This document shows positions 44,487 to 59,200 of a DNA stretch of 64,000 nt, piece after piece. The notes beneath the pieces were generated by a model. It did no database searches. It saw only the letters and a list, made by a program, of their open reading frames with translations, and had not been told where the DNA came from. Numbering within the stretch: position 1 is the stretch's first letter; each line of letters begins with the position of its first letter. The translations under genes were made by a program, and so were the position numbers. Origin of the DNA: Pediococcus inopinatus (GTDB taxonomy: Bacteria; Bacillota; Bacilli; Lactobacillales; Lactobacillaceae); contig NZ_CP019981.1 in NCBI RefSeq assembly GCF_002982135.1, positions 1,984,001-2,048,000 on the forward strand, given 5' to 3'.

Positions 44487-44547
44487 GGTGTTATCTTAAT
44501 TGAGCATGACCTAAGTAGCTTATTTAGCTATTTGGGTCTTTTTTTAT
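44487..44547 (+). promoter_or_regulatory. RAT-like antiterminator site and terminator 2
   Basis: GGTGTTATC and GAGCATGAC (44487-44510) repeat the core of site 1, here starting right at the licT stop codon. The terminator (GACC...AAGTAGCT with AGCTA...GGGTC, then T run, to about 44547) overlaps its right arm. Confidence 0.75.
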
Positions 44548-44579
44548 CGAAATTTAACGAAAAAGGAAGGTTTTATCTC

Positions 44580-47936
<3,357 letters not shown>

Positions 47937-47938
<2 letters not shown>

Positions 47939-47988
47939 CTAACGAAAATAGTTAACGAAATTTTTGATTTCGTTAGCTTTTTTTTGCC
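47937..47988 (+). terminator. Intrinsic terminator after GH1 gene
   Basis: AGCTAACGAAA pairs with TTTCGTTAGCT, then a long T run. Confidence 0.88.
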
Positions 47989-48078
47989 TAATGCCTTAAT
48001 TGTAGAGACTTGACCATCTTTTTTTTAACAGGTACTATTAATTAGTAAGAAAAAAATTTATCTGGGGAGATAAAACAT

Positions 48079-49908
48079 ATGCGAAAATGGCGTAAACATC
48101 TTGCCCAGGCACTGTTAATTAGTGCCGGGCTTCTAGTTGCCTTGAGTGGCGCAACAACTTCGGTTTTTGCGAATGCTGATGGAACGACGAATGTAAAGAA
48201 TGACAAAGTGACTGTAAAACCAGTTCATGGCGTAACTTCAAACTCCATTCGTGGGGTGGATATCTCTAGTTTACAGGCTGAATTGAATGCCGGTGTTAAA
48301 TTTTATGGATACAACGGCAAGCAACAAGACATTCTCCAAACACTAGAAGATTCTGGTGTTAACTATGTCCGATTAAGAATTTGGAATGACCCATATGACA
48401 GTGATGGCAACACATATGGGGGTGGGGATGCTACTTTAGCAAATGCTGTAAAAACAGCTAAAGATGCAACTTCACATCATATGAAGGTATTACTTGATCT
48501 ACAGTATTCTGATTTCTGGGCAGATCCTGCAAAACAGGCTCTTCCTAAAGCCTGGAAGAATTACACATTTGCACAAAAGAAAACCGCTGTTTATAACTAC
48601 ACTGAAAAAGTATTGAAGACAATGAAGGCTGCTGGTGTTAATGTTGGGATGGTTCAAGTAGGTAATGAAACTACCAAGGGTATGATGCAGGAAACAAATC
48701 CGGCTAAATACATGCAGTTTATTGCTGAAGGTGTTAACGCTGTTCATAAATATGCACCAGGCGCTTTGGCTGCTGTTCATTACGAATCACCATCAGCATC
48801 TTCATTTGCAAAAATTGCTGCTCAATTAAAGACCAATAAAGTTAATTATGATGTCATGGGTGCTACTTTCTATCCACATTGGAATGGTCCTGATTCTAAA
48901 TTAATTGGGGCTGAAAAGGTAATTACTCAGACTTACAAAAAGAAATTTGCAGTTATGGAAATGAGTTATCCATATACGACTGATGATATGGATGGTCAAT
49001 CTAATATTGTTGGGTCAATTGATAATCCACCATTTCCAATTTCGGTTCAAGGCCAAGCAAACGCAATTAGTGATACTTGGAAGACCGTTATGCAAAATGG
49101 ATATGGTAAGGCTCTAGGCGCCTTTTATTGGGAGCCAGCTTGGATCCCAGTTAAAGCTGGCTGGGACAATTATCAATATAACCGGGATGCCAGTGTGAAA
49201 TACAGTACTGGTTGGGCAACACAATACGCTGCTAAGTACTATGGCGATGCCGGTTACGCCGACGCAGAAGCTAATGTTAATCAGTATTGGGGAGCTTCCT
49301 CATATGATAATCAGGCCCTCTTTGATCCACATGGTTATCCATTACAGTCATTGTTAACGTTTAAAAAGATGATTAGTAATAACTACGTTTCAAAGAGCGC
49401 TAAAGTTCCTGTTGATCGTTACAAAGCTAAGAAGACTACGGCATATGCGTACACATTCAAAGGCTCAAATGATAACTTTACCTTTAAAAAGGCCTTTGCG
49501 GTTAGTTCTTTGAAGGGAACATTCAAAATTGATAAGGCTGAATACGTGGTTAAGGCAGACGGCAAAACATATCTGTATTATCACGTAACCTCTGGTAAAA
49601 AGGCTGGCTGGATATGGCATTCATATCTTCAAAAGTGCCCTAACAAAATTACAAAAACTGTGAAAGTAAGTTATAAGCATCATTATGCTGTTAAAAATAA
49701 AAAGGGAAATATTTATGGATTCCAAGGCGGATCAAATGATTTCCAATTTGTGACCCTACATTATTTGAAAAATTACCCTAAGACGCATTTTGTTGTCACA
49801 CGTGTAACTTATGTGAAGAAATACGATGGTAAAACCTACAAGTACTATTATGCTCATTCATTAAATGGCAAAGTACATGGCTATGTTTGGAATGGTTATT
49901 TGAAGTAA
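48079..49908 (+). CDS. Secreted endo-beta-1,4-galactanase (GH53) with C-terminal wall-binding repeats
   Basis: A 609-residue exported enzyme. A signal peptide (residues 1-32, cleavage after VFA) is followed by a GH53 domain (about 55-440) that cuts beta-1,4-galactan, the side chain of pectic arabinogalactan I. RGVDISSLQAEL, MVQVGNETTKGMM (acid/base Glu about 196) and FAVMEMSYPYT (nucleophile Glu about 294) are the landmarks. The last ~165 residues hold two repeats of about 80 residues, ending in WIWHSYLQ and YVWNGYLK, rich in Lys/Tyr, resembling GW/SH3-like or DUF5776-type wall-binding modules. GGGGAG precedes the ATG. It is a single gene. Confidence 0.9.
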   Translation: MRKWRKHLAQALLISAGLLVALSGATTSVFANADGTTNVKNDKVTVKPVHGVTSNSIRGVDISSLQAELNAGVKFYGYNGKQQDILQTLEDSGVNYVRLRIWNDPYDSDGNTYGGGDATLANAVKTAKDATSHHMKVLLDLQYSDFWADPAKQALPKAWKNYTFAQKKTAVYNYTEKVLKTMKAAGVNVGMVQVGNETTKGMMQETNPAKYMQFIAEGVNAVHKYAPGALAAVHYESPSASSFAKIAAQLKTNKVNYDVMGATFYPHWNGPDSKLIGAEKVITQTYKKKFAVMEMSYPYTTDDMDGQSNIVGSIDNPPFPISVQGQANAISDTWKTVMQNGYGKALGAFYWEPAWIPVKAGWDNYQYNRDASVKYSTGWATQYAAKYYGDAGYADAEANVNQYWGASSYDNQALFDPHGYPLQSLLTFKKMISNNYVSKSAKVPVDRYKAKKTTAYAYTFKGSNDNFTFKKAFAVSSLKGTFKIDKAEYVVKADGKTYLYYHVTSGKKAGWIWHSYLQKCPNKITKTVKVSYKHHYAVKNKKGNIYGFQGGSNDFQFVTLHYLKNYPKTHFVVTRVTYVKKYDGKTYKYYYAHSLNGKVHGYVWNGYLK

Positions 49909-49921
49909 TAGATACTTTGAA

Positions 49922-49960
49922 GTTCCCACAACTAAAATAATTAGTTGTGGGAATTTTTTA
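49922..49960 (+). terminator. Intrinsic terminator after galactanase gene
   Basis: TTCCCACAACTAA/TTAGTTGTGGGAA perfect stem plus T run. Confidence 0.92.
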
Positions 49961-50036
49961 TAAAGTGCTTTAATAAATTGATTTGATTAAGTTTGTGGTA
50001 TCTTAAAGGCATAGAAATTCAAATGGAGATGATGAA

Positions 50037-50684
50037 ATGAGTACTGTGTTAGTGATTAAAGCCCATCCAAGAACTGCGAATGTGGCTAATTCTGTTGTGA
50101 TTGGTGAACGTTTTGTTGAGGCTTATCAAAGGGCGCATCCTGAGGACCAGATTATTGTGCATGATTTATATGAAGAGGGTGTTCCAGAGATCAATAGCAG
50201 CAACCTAGATAGTTGGACAAAACTGACCAACGGAACAACCTATCAAGAGTTGTCTGTAAATGAACAGATTTTGTTAAGTCGGCAACAAAAGCTTCAAGAA
50301 CAATTTATTCATGCCGATAAATATGTATTTGTTAGCCCAATGTATAATTTATTTATTCCTAATCGTTTGAAAATGTACTTGGATCTGGTGATCGTTTCTA
50401 CCAAAACGTGGGTAGAAGGCGAACATGGTCCTGAAGGCACGTTGCATGACAAAAAGGCACTTCACATCCAGTCATCCGGTGGCACGTATCATCATACTGA
50501 CAACGAATTTATGGCAAAACTTGATTTAGGCGATAGTTATTTAAAGGCATTGCTGGGGCAAGTTGGAATAAAGGATTACCAAGGAATTTATTGCGAAGGT
50601 AATTCGCATCGTGGTCCTGAAGACATGGCTGCTAATCGTGAATTAATTGCGAAACAGGCGGAAGAGGTTGCTAAAGAGTTTTAA
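50037..50684 (+). CDS. azoR: FMN-dependent NADH-azoreductase
   Basis: A 215-residue flavodoxin-fold quinone/azo reductase (AzoR/AcpD family) that reduces quinones and azo dyes with NADH. VIKAHPR at the N-terminus, FVSPMYNLFIPNRLKMYLD (about residues 98-116) and HIQSSGGTYHH (about 142) are conserved FMN-site elements. GGAGATGATG holds the ribosome site and start. A terminator (AAACGCAG/CTGTGTTT) follows at once. Confidence 0.88.
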   Translation: MSTVLVIKAHPRTANVANSVVIGERFVEAYQRAHPEDQIIVHDLYEEGVPEINSSNLDSWTKLTNGTTYQELSVNEQILLSRQQKLQEQFIHADKYVFVSPMYNLFIPNRLKMYLDLVIVSTKTWVEGEHGPEGTLHDKKALHIQSSGGTYHHTDNEFMAKLDLGDSYLKALLGQVGIKDYQGIYCEGNSHRGPEDMAANRELIAKQAEEVAKEF

Positions 50685-50693
50685 AATAACCAG

Positions 50694-50722
50694 AAAACGC
50701 AGAGAAATAGCTGTGTTTTTTT
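50694..50722 (+). terminator. Intrinsic terminator after azoreductase gene
   Basis: AAAACGCAG pairs with CTGTGTTTT (one G-U), followed by T run. Confidence 0.75.
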
Positions 50723-50987
50723 GTGGGTTCAATTGATTATGAAAGTTACTTTATGAAAATGTTTCACATGAAAACTTTTGCTGGGCATTAATAAGTGCAA
50801 TAGGCAATGATAAAATCACTCTAATGAGCAGTATCACACGGAAGCGCTTTGCCTTAGCCATTACGTTAGTGTTAAACTAGACAATGGATATTAAAACGAA
50901 GGGAAGTCGATCGTATGAGTCCTGGAGCGAGATCGTTTAACGAAGGTAGTTGTAAATAAATTCGAAGTAACACACGAGGAGAAAAAT

Positions 50988-51566
50988 ATGATTGAAGCAA
51001 TAAATCTTAAAGCAGGTATGACATTTGAACAAAACGGCAAGTTAATTAAAGTGCTTGCATCTGAACACCATAAGCCAGGTAAGGGTAATACTGTTATGCG
51101 GATGAAGTTATATGACTTGCGTTCCGGTTCAACAGTTGAAAAAACAATGCGTCCTGAAGAAAAAGTTGAACAGGCAGTTGTTGAAACAAAAGATGCCCAG
51201 TACTTATACACCCAGGGTGACGTTGCCGTATTTATGGATTTGGAAACATATGAACAATATGAAATTCCAACTGAAAGTATTCAAAATGAAATGAAGTACT
51301 TGTTGGAAAACATGAATGTTAAGATTGATTACTTCAATACTGAAGTTATCGGAATCAGTTTGCCAAATACAGTTCAATTGAAAGTAACCGAAACAGAACC
51401 ATCTATTAAAGGTGCAACTGTAACCGGATCTGGTAAGGCTGCTACAATGGAAACCGGTTTGGTAATTAACGTTCCTGATTTCATCAAGGAAGGCGAAGTT
51501 CTTGATGTTAATACGCAAAAAGGAACTTACCTAAGTCGTGCTTCCAAGTTTGACGAAAATAAATAG
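50988..51566 (+). CDS. efp: Translation elongation factor P
   Basis: A 192-residue EF-P, which relieves ribosomes stalled at polyproline. The three-barrel layout is complete: KOW-like N-domain with HHKPGKGN (modifiable Lys32), the OB domain and the C-terminal domain ([20 protein letters not shown], then the end TGTY-like KGTYLSRA). CGAGGAG is well spaced before the ATG. Lactobacilli usually have two efp genes; this is one of them. ISL3 copy B is inserted 15 bp after its stop codon. Confidence 0.95.
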   Translation: MIEAINLKAGMTFEQNGKLIKVLASEHHKPGKGNTVMRMKLYDLRSGSTVEKTMRPEEKVEQAVVETKDAQYLYTQGDVAVFMDLETYEQYEIPTESIQNEMKYLLENMNVKIDYFNTEVIGISLPNTVQLKVTETEPSIKGATVTGSGKAATMETGLVINVPDFIKEGEVLDVNTQKGTYLSRASKFDENK

Positions 51567-51581
51567 TAATCAATTTTAAAT

Positions 51582-53016
51582 GGGTCTCTGTCAAACTGTA
51601 TTGGTAGAGATTTTTGAAGGCATGTTCACTTCGGTGAATGTGCTTTTTGTTTACTCATGAATTAAACTGATACGAATGAAGAAGTTATGAATATTTCGAA
51701 AACCAAAACAGCTACGCTTTAATACCTTGATTTTACGATTAAGTCCTTCAATAGGACCGTTAGAATACGGATAACGACAACTGTTGAGCACTGCTGAGCC
51801 GTTCTTAACGAAGGTTGAAATGGTGACGTCCATTTGATTACCAGCTACTTGGTAGTTGGTAATCAAATTTTTAAATTCCGTGGCATCCTTTTGGTGAATA
51901 GCGGTTAGAATGCCTTGATAAGTTTGATACACAGTTTTGAATTCTGGAAATTCATCTAAGGCAAGGTCGATGGCGTTCTGTTGGGTCATATACTCGTTAA
52001 TGCCTCGTAAATAGATAAGCTTAGTGTCATTGATTTTCTCTTCTGCCAAATGAAATAAACGCCATTGAGATTTAAGGATGCGGTAAATGCGTGAATGCTT
52101 ATCTTGAAAAGTACGGATAATACGTGTACGTTCATTGTCTAGTGCACGACCAGCAAGCTGAATAATGTGGAAACGGTCAATAATCGTGACAGCATTCGGG
52201 AATAAACGATGAATAAAGCTAGCATATTCGGCGTTCATATCAATAGTAATTGTTTGAACTTTCGCACGTTCTTGAACTGAATAACGAGCTTCAAAGTAAT
52301 CAATGATATCCTTACTGAGACGATCTTTGAGGGTCACAATGCGGCGATGACTAACGGCATCGCAACAGTTAAAGGACATTAGATGATTACAGGAACGAAA
52401 TTCATCGAAACAAAGATTTGGCGGAAGTTGCTTAACACGGTAAGCCAAGTGAATATTTGCATTTAAAATACGTTGAACACTACTTGGTGAAATGCCACAA
52501 ATTTTAGCGATTTCTTTACTGGTCAGCATGTCACGAGCTAGCACAATGACCTGATGTTTAACATTGTGGGTAAAAGTTTCATTACGTCTAACGAGGTTAG
52601 TTTTAGCTCCACAGGTTTTTAAACAATGTTGGCATTGATATCTTTGTCGTCTTAGCTGCATTTCATAACGTCCGCCTGATAAGGTTCCCAACCTTAGATG
52701 ACTAACGTGGGTACCGTTTTTAATTAGACTTTTATGGCCACAATGGGGACATTTCACAAGCTGATAAGAAAGGTTGGCGTGAACGACATAAATTCGTTGT
52801 CCATTCGGGCAACGTTTCTTGGTAACACCAGTTACGGTTATATTTGGGTCTGTCATTTCAAACAAGATTAAGATAGAATTAGTTAGGGACATCTGTTTTT
52901 CCTCTTTTCGATTTTGTTTGGCGATTAAATCGTAGCACAAAGAGGACAGATGTCCTTTTAATTTTCAAAATAAAAACTGGTATCAGTTATTCACCAATAC
53001 CAGAAAGTGTAGACCC
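51582..53016 (-). mobile_element. ISL3-family insertion sequence, copy B (1435 bp)
   Basis: Inverted relative to copy A. The GGGTCT/AGACCC ends are at 51582 and 53016. The 8-bp target duplication is TTTTAAAT (51574-51581 and 53017-53024), different from that of copy A, so the two copies arrived independently. Confidence 0.95.
51651..52892 (-). CDS. ISL3-family transposase, copy B
   Basis: A 413-residue DDE transposase, full length, with the same zinc-finger, helix-turn-helix and catalytic regions as copy A. It differs at only six residues (for example ILSLF to ILILF, NVRT to NERT, ATGF to ATEF). Both copies look active. Confidence 0.93.
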   Translation of the reverse strand: MSLTNSILILFEMTDPNITVTGVTKKRCPNGQRIYVVHANLSYQLVKCPHCGHKSLIKNGTHVSHLRLGTLSGGRYEMQLRRQRYQCQHCLKTCGAKTNLVRRNETFTHNVKHQVIVLARDMLTSKEIAKICGISPSSVQRILNANIHLAYRVKQLPPNLCFDEFRSCNHLMSFNCCDAVSHRRIVTLKDRLSKDIIDYFEARYSVQERAKVQTITIDMNAEYASFIHRLFPNAVTIIDRFHIIQLAGRALDNERTRIIRTFQDKHSRIYRILKSQWRLFHLAEEKINDTKLIYLRGINEYMTQQNAIDLALDEFPEFKTVYQTYQGILTAIHQKDATEFKNLITNYQVAGNQMDVTISTFVKNGSAVLNSCRYPYSNGPIEGLNRKIKVLKRSCFGFRNIHNFFIRISLIHE

Positions 53017-53132
53017 TTTTAAATTTAAACAGTGAAAGACGATTTCATAAATGGAGTCGTCTTTTTTGTCGTATAATATAAATGTATCCGCTTTCGTAAA
53101 TAGATAAATAAAATAGATAGAAGTGATTCATT

Positions 53133-54008
53133 TTGAATAATTTAGGTCTAATTGATATCGGTGGAACTTCAATCAAGTTTGCCGTTTGGGATGGAAACCA
53201 ATTGGTGGAACATGTTGTGCGAAAAACGCCACACACACTGGATGAGTTTTATTCAGTATTAACTAGTGAAGTTTTTACAATGAAGAAAAATTATCAAATC
53301 ACCGGGGTTGGAATTAGTTCGCCGGGTGCTGTAAATAAGAAAACGGGTGTCATTGAAGGCGCTAGCGCTATTCCGTATATTCATAATTTTGAGATTCAAC
53401 CAGAGCTCGAAAAACGATTTGGTTTAAAAGTGAGCATGGAAAATGATGCCAACTGTGCGGCACTGGCAGAACTTGAAGATGGTGCTGGTCAGGGAGCCGA
53501 TAGTTTAGTATTTTTTGTTATCGGTACCGGGGTTGGTGGATCGGTCATTGTAAATCATAAAATTTGGCATGGCGCTCACTTATTTGGTGGTGAATTCGGC
53601 TACATGTTATCCAGTGATGATCAAACTGTCAGCAATCTTGGGACTTCGGTAAGTGTGGCAGCTCATTATAATCAAATTGCTAAAACTGAAAAAACGGGTA
53701 AGGAAGTTTTCAATCTGGCCAAAACTGGTGATGAACTGGCAATCGAGTCCGTTCAAAGGATGTATTGGACGTTGGCTAAGGGGATATACAACTTACAGTA
53801 TAGTTTTGATCCGGAAAAAGTTGTGATTGGTGGGGCAGTATCCAATAATCCAGATTTGATTCCAAATATTAATAAAAATATCGAAAAAATCCGTAAAGAA
53901 GTTAAGATTGCCTCAATTAAACCGGAAGTTGTGGCATGCAAATATACTGATCAAGCTAATTTACGGGGTGCGGTCGTTGATTTTGACCAGACATATGGTA
54001 AAAATTAA
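53133..54008 (+). CDS. ROK family sugar kinase
   Basis: A 291-residue ROK protein without helix-turn-helix, so a kinase rather than a repressor. The phosphate-binding DIGGTSIKFAVW is at residues 7-18, MENDANCAAL (about 108) supplies the catalytic Asp, and GTGVGGSV is at about 132. The Cys-rich zinc motif of glucokinases (CxCGxxGCxE) is missing, as in the beta-glucoside kinase or short ROK group. TTG start, weak ribosome site. It may act on glucose or N-acyl sugars. A terminator follows. Confidence 0.83.
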   Translation: MNNLGLIDIGGTSIKFAVWDGNQLVEHVVRKTPHTLDEFYSVLTSEVFTMKKNYQITGVGISSPGAVNKKTGVIEGASAIPYIHNFEIQPELEKRFGLKVSMENDANCAALAELEDGAGQGADSLVFFVIGTGVGGSVIVNHKIWHGAHLFGGEFGYMLSSDDQTVSNLGTSVSVAAHYNQIAKTEKTGKEVFNLAKTGDELAIESVQRMYWTLAKGIYNLQYSFDPEKVVIGGAVSNNPDLIPNINKNIEKIRKEVKIASIKPEVVACKYTDQANLRGAVVDFDQTYGKN

Positions 54009-54015
54009 GGATATC

Positions 54016-54050
54016 AAAAAAGAGATGACAAACTTGCCATCTCTTTTCAT
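54016..54050. terminator. Intrinsic terminator
   Basis: AAAAGAGATG/CATCTCTTTT perfect 10-bp stem between convergent genes; works both ways. Confidence 0.88.
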
Positions 54051-54081
54051 ATTTATTAGTTTATATCGGTTTTTAAACTTA

Positions 54082-54486
54082 TTAGCAGATTTTTCCGCCC
54101 AAAGTTGTCATTTCGTCTTTCATTGCTGCTTTATCTTGAGTAGGTGCTTTGTAATTTTCAACGGTCACAGCACCATCTAAAACACCACTATCATCAGTAA
54201 GCTTTAAAGAAGCATTCTTGTAATCAAGTGCCAAGCCGTTACCAAGGAAAGTTGTTTCTGGATCGCCAGTGGTCATGTAGAGATCAGCGTTGTTGTCAAG
54301 AGCCACCGCGTAATCTGAGTCTGATTGGTCAGTGACAACTAATTGAAACTTATTACCGATCGAACAGGAGCCACCTAATTTTGAAAACTTACTGGAGCCA
54401 TCATCTAAAGCTAAAAATACGTGCTTACCAGCGGGAATCTTCTTTGCTAAATATGTTTGGGCTTCATCTTTAATATTGATTTTCAT
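54082..54486 (-). CDS. Iron-sulfur cluster biosynthesis-like protein (HesB/IscA fold)
   Basis: A 134-residue protein of the Fe-S_biosyn family of lactobacilli (LALDDGSSKFSKLGGSCSIG, then YMTTGDPETTFLGNGLALDY). It shares the HesB/IscA beta fold, but only two Cys are visible (GGSCS and the terminal KIC) rather than the classical three, so a scaffold role is uncertain. The ATG at 54486 (MKINIKDEA) is preferred; an in-frame ATG four codons upstream is possible. Confidence 0.75.
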   Translation of the reverse strand: MKINIKDEAQTYLAKKIPAGKHVFLALDDGSSKFSKLGGSCSIGNKFQLVVTDQSDSDYAVALDNNADLYMTTGDPETTFLGNGLALDYKNASLKLTDDSGVLDGAVTVENYKAPTQDKAAMKDEMTTLGGKIC

Positions 54487-54601
54487 TATGCTCACCATCT
54501 CTCAAATATTTGTTGTAACTTTGACAACACACTAAGTTTACTAGCTTACTTTAAATAAGTAAAGAAGACTGCTCAAAGTAATTTTTAAAAAGTTTTGCGT
54601 A

Positions 54602-54634
54602 TTTAATCTTTATTTAAAGTAGGGGCTTTAATAT
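54602..54634 (+). promoter_or_regulatory. CiaR-box promoter A
   Basis: TTTAAT (54602) - N5 - TTTAAA (54613) - N10 - TAATAT (54629). The 11-bp period direct repeat directly replaces the -35 and matches the geometry of streptococcal CiaR sites (TTTAAG-N5-TTTAAG). Two more promoters in the window have the same architecture. Confidence 0.8.
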
Positions 54635-54640
54635 GAATTT

Positions 54641-54801
54641 ATTCATTAAGAAAGAAGTGATTTTTTCTCACCTTCCAAATTTGGAAGAAGATGGATATTT
54701 TCCATATGTTCAACTCCCCTGTAAAAATTAACTTACATCATTAAAAGCTATTCAATTAGCTCAAAGACCGAATCATACCGCGAATGTGATTCGGTCTTTT
54801 T
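54641..54801 (+). ncRNA. Predicted CiaR-dependent small RNA A
   Basis: A transcript of about 160 nt is predicted from promoter A to the terminator GACCGAATC/GATTCGGTC plus T run (54766-54801). Inside are a palindrome CTTCCAAATTTGGAAG (54671-54686), a hairpin TGGA...TCCA, an exposed stretch with ACTCCCCT (54713-54720), and a small AGCTA...TTAGCT hairpin. About 130 nt of the 3' part is nearly identical to RNA B at 58.7 kb; differences in the hairpins keep pairing. The only ATG giving a 33-codon frame overlaps the -10, so it is not in the RNA. The anti-Shine-Dalgarno stretch recalls the csRNAs of pneumococcus. Confidence 0.72.
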
Positions 54802-54838
54802 CTGTCCAAAGATCACCAGAGCCAACGTAGTGTCACGT

Positions 54839-57587
<2,749 letters not shown>

Positions 57588-58682
57588 CCATCGAGTTAAG
57601 GCAACTATTCCAAACTTCTATCAAACTGATTCTTAAAGTAATCCAAATTCCACGCAGTACCTATTACTACACTCAGAGTCATGAGAGACGTAAATTTGAT
57701 GATGACCAGATTATTCAAGCAATAGACGAGATTCGCCAAAAAGATCCAAAATACACCAAAAAATACGGCTATCGAAGACTTACAAATGCATTACATGATT
57801 TAGGATTTAAAGTTAATCATAAACGCGTTTTGCGAATTATGCAGGAACACGGGTGGTTGTGTCATGCCTTTAATCGACAAACCAAAAAATATAATTCATA
57901 TAAAGGTTTAGTGGGTAAAATCGCCGCTAATCGCTTAAAGCGACGCTTCAAAACCGATAGACCTTATCAAAAGCTCGTCGCAGACGTTAGTGAATTCAGA
58001 TATGGAAACATGGGAATGAACGAACGAGTTTACCTCGAACCAGTTCTTGATTTGTTTTCTGGAGAAATTCTAGCATTCAATATTAGTGAACATCCAACAG
58101 TTAAATTCGCAATTAAACCGCTTAAAGAGGCTTTAGAAAAGCTACCAAAACTAAATTACCGGACAACAGTCCATACTGACCAAGGCTTTCAGTATCAACA
58201 TCGACACTGGCAGCAGGTTTTAAAGCAACATCACGCTTATCAAAGCATGTCACGTAAAGCAACTTGTCTTGATAATGCGGCGATGGAGTCATTCTTTCAC
58301 ATTATGAAAGCTGAAATGATGGATGAACATTTTGAAGATAAAGCTAGCTTAATCCAAGCAATGACCGAATGGATAGGTTTTTATAATAATCGTCGAATTA
58401 AAACAAAATTGAACGGCAAGTCCCCGGTAAAATACCGAGAACTCGCCGTTCAGAGAGCAGCATAAATATTTGTCCAATTTTATGGGTTCACTTCATAATC
58501 CGTGCTAAATATAACAATTTTTTATTCACGATAAACGCACCTATTCTGTCTATTAAACCGATTTTAATGTTTCAATTAATTGTAGCATAAGGATGATATC
58601 ATAAATGCATAAATTACGTGAAAAGTCGTAGCTTGCAGGCTTTTCCTTCTGTATAAAAAGAAATTTGGATTCTTTTGTTACT

Positions 58683-58715
58683 TTTAATCTTCGTTTAAAG
58701 TCGGCGTCATATTAT
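58683..58715 (+). promoter_or_regulatory. CiaR-box promoter B
   Basis: TTTAAT (58683) - N5 - TTTAAA (58694) - N10 - TATTAT (58710), the same geometry as promoters A and C. Confidence 0.8.
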
Positions 58716-58721
58716 GAATAT

Positions 58722-58883
58722 ATTCATTAAAGAAGGAGGCGGGTTTTTAAAACCTTCCAAATTTGGAAGATGATGGAATATTTTCCATATGTTCAACTCC
58801 CCTGTAAAAATTAACTTACATTATTGAAAGCTATTTATTTAGCTTATAGACCGAATCATACCGCGAATGTGATTCGGTTTTTT
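58722..58883 (+). ncRNA. Predicted CiaR-dependent small RNA B
   Basis: Paralogue of RNA A with the same order of parts: CTTCCAAATTTGGAAG palindrome (58753-58768), TGGAA...TTCCA hairpin, ACTCCCCT (58796-58803), AGCTA...TAGCT hairpin, terminator GACCGAATC/GATTCGGTT with T run. The 5' ~35 nt differ, and the rest is strongly conserved, including unpaired parts. A short ATG-starting frame (14 codons) exists but is not kept in RNA A. Confidence 0.72.
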
Positions 58884-58885
58884 TG

Positions 58886-59120
58886 TGCCATGATTCTTGC
58901 GGTCAGAACTGCGGCCACAAGAATGGACAACGTCCGGAGCATAAAAGATTTTCGGTACGAAAATCAACGAAAGAGCGGAGTAGTGCCATGATTCTTGCGG
59001 TCAGAACTGCGGCCACAAGAATGGACAACGTCCGGAGCATAAAAGATTTTCGGTACGAAAATCAACGAAAGAGCGGAGTAGTGCCATGATTCTTGCGGCC
59101 AGAACTGCGGCCACAAGAAT
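58886..59120 (+). repeat. 98-bp tandem repeat, 2.4 copies, structured
   Basis: Copies start at 58886, 58984 and 59082 with an exact 98-bp period; the third is cut after 39 bp. Each full unit can fold three hairpins: ATTCTTGCGGTC/GGCCACAAGAAT, GGAC/GTCC and GATTTTCG/CGAAAATC. In the last copy the first stem is perfected (GGCC/GGCC) and is followed by TTTATTTT, so it may act as a terminator. The period is not a multiple of three, which argues against coding. Not a CRISPR: there are no spacers. Confidence 0.9.
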
Positions 59121-59138
59121 TTTATTTTAATCACAGCC

Positions 59139-59171
59139 CTTAATCTTCGTTTAACGTAGGCTTCGTAAAAT
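59139..59171 (+). promoter_or_regulatory. CiaR-box promoter C of the ABC operon
   Basis: CTTAAT (59139) - N5 - TTTAAC (59150) - N10 - TAAAAT (59166), 30 nt before the permease start. One mismatch per half to sites A and B. Confidence 0.72.
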
Positions 59172-59200
59172 GAAACTCATCAATACGAGGAGATGAGGAA

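Noticed and set aside
54633..54731. 33-codon frame over small RNA A
   Set aside because: Its ATG lies inside the -10 hexamer, hence upstream of the transcript, and the frame is broken in RNA B at an equivalent position.
58883..59089. 68-residue open frame over the 98-bp repeats
   Set aside because: The 98-bp period shifts frame at every copy, so the repeated DNA would encode unrelated peptides; hairpin structure explains it better.
58886..59120. CRISPR array
   Set aside because: Repeats are 98 bp and directly abut each other, with no spacers and no cas genes.
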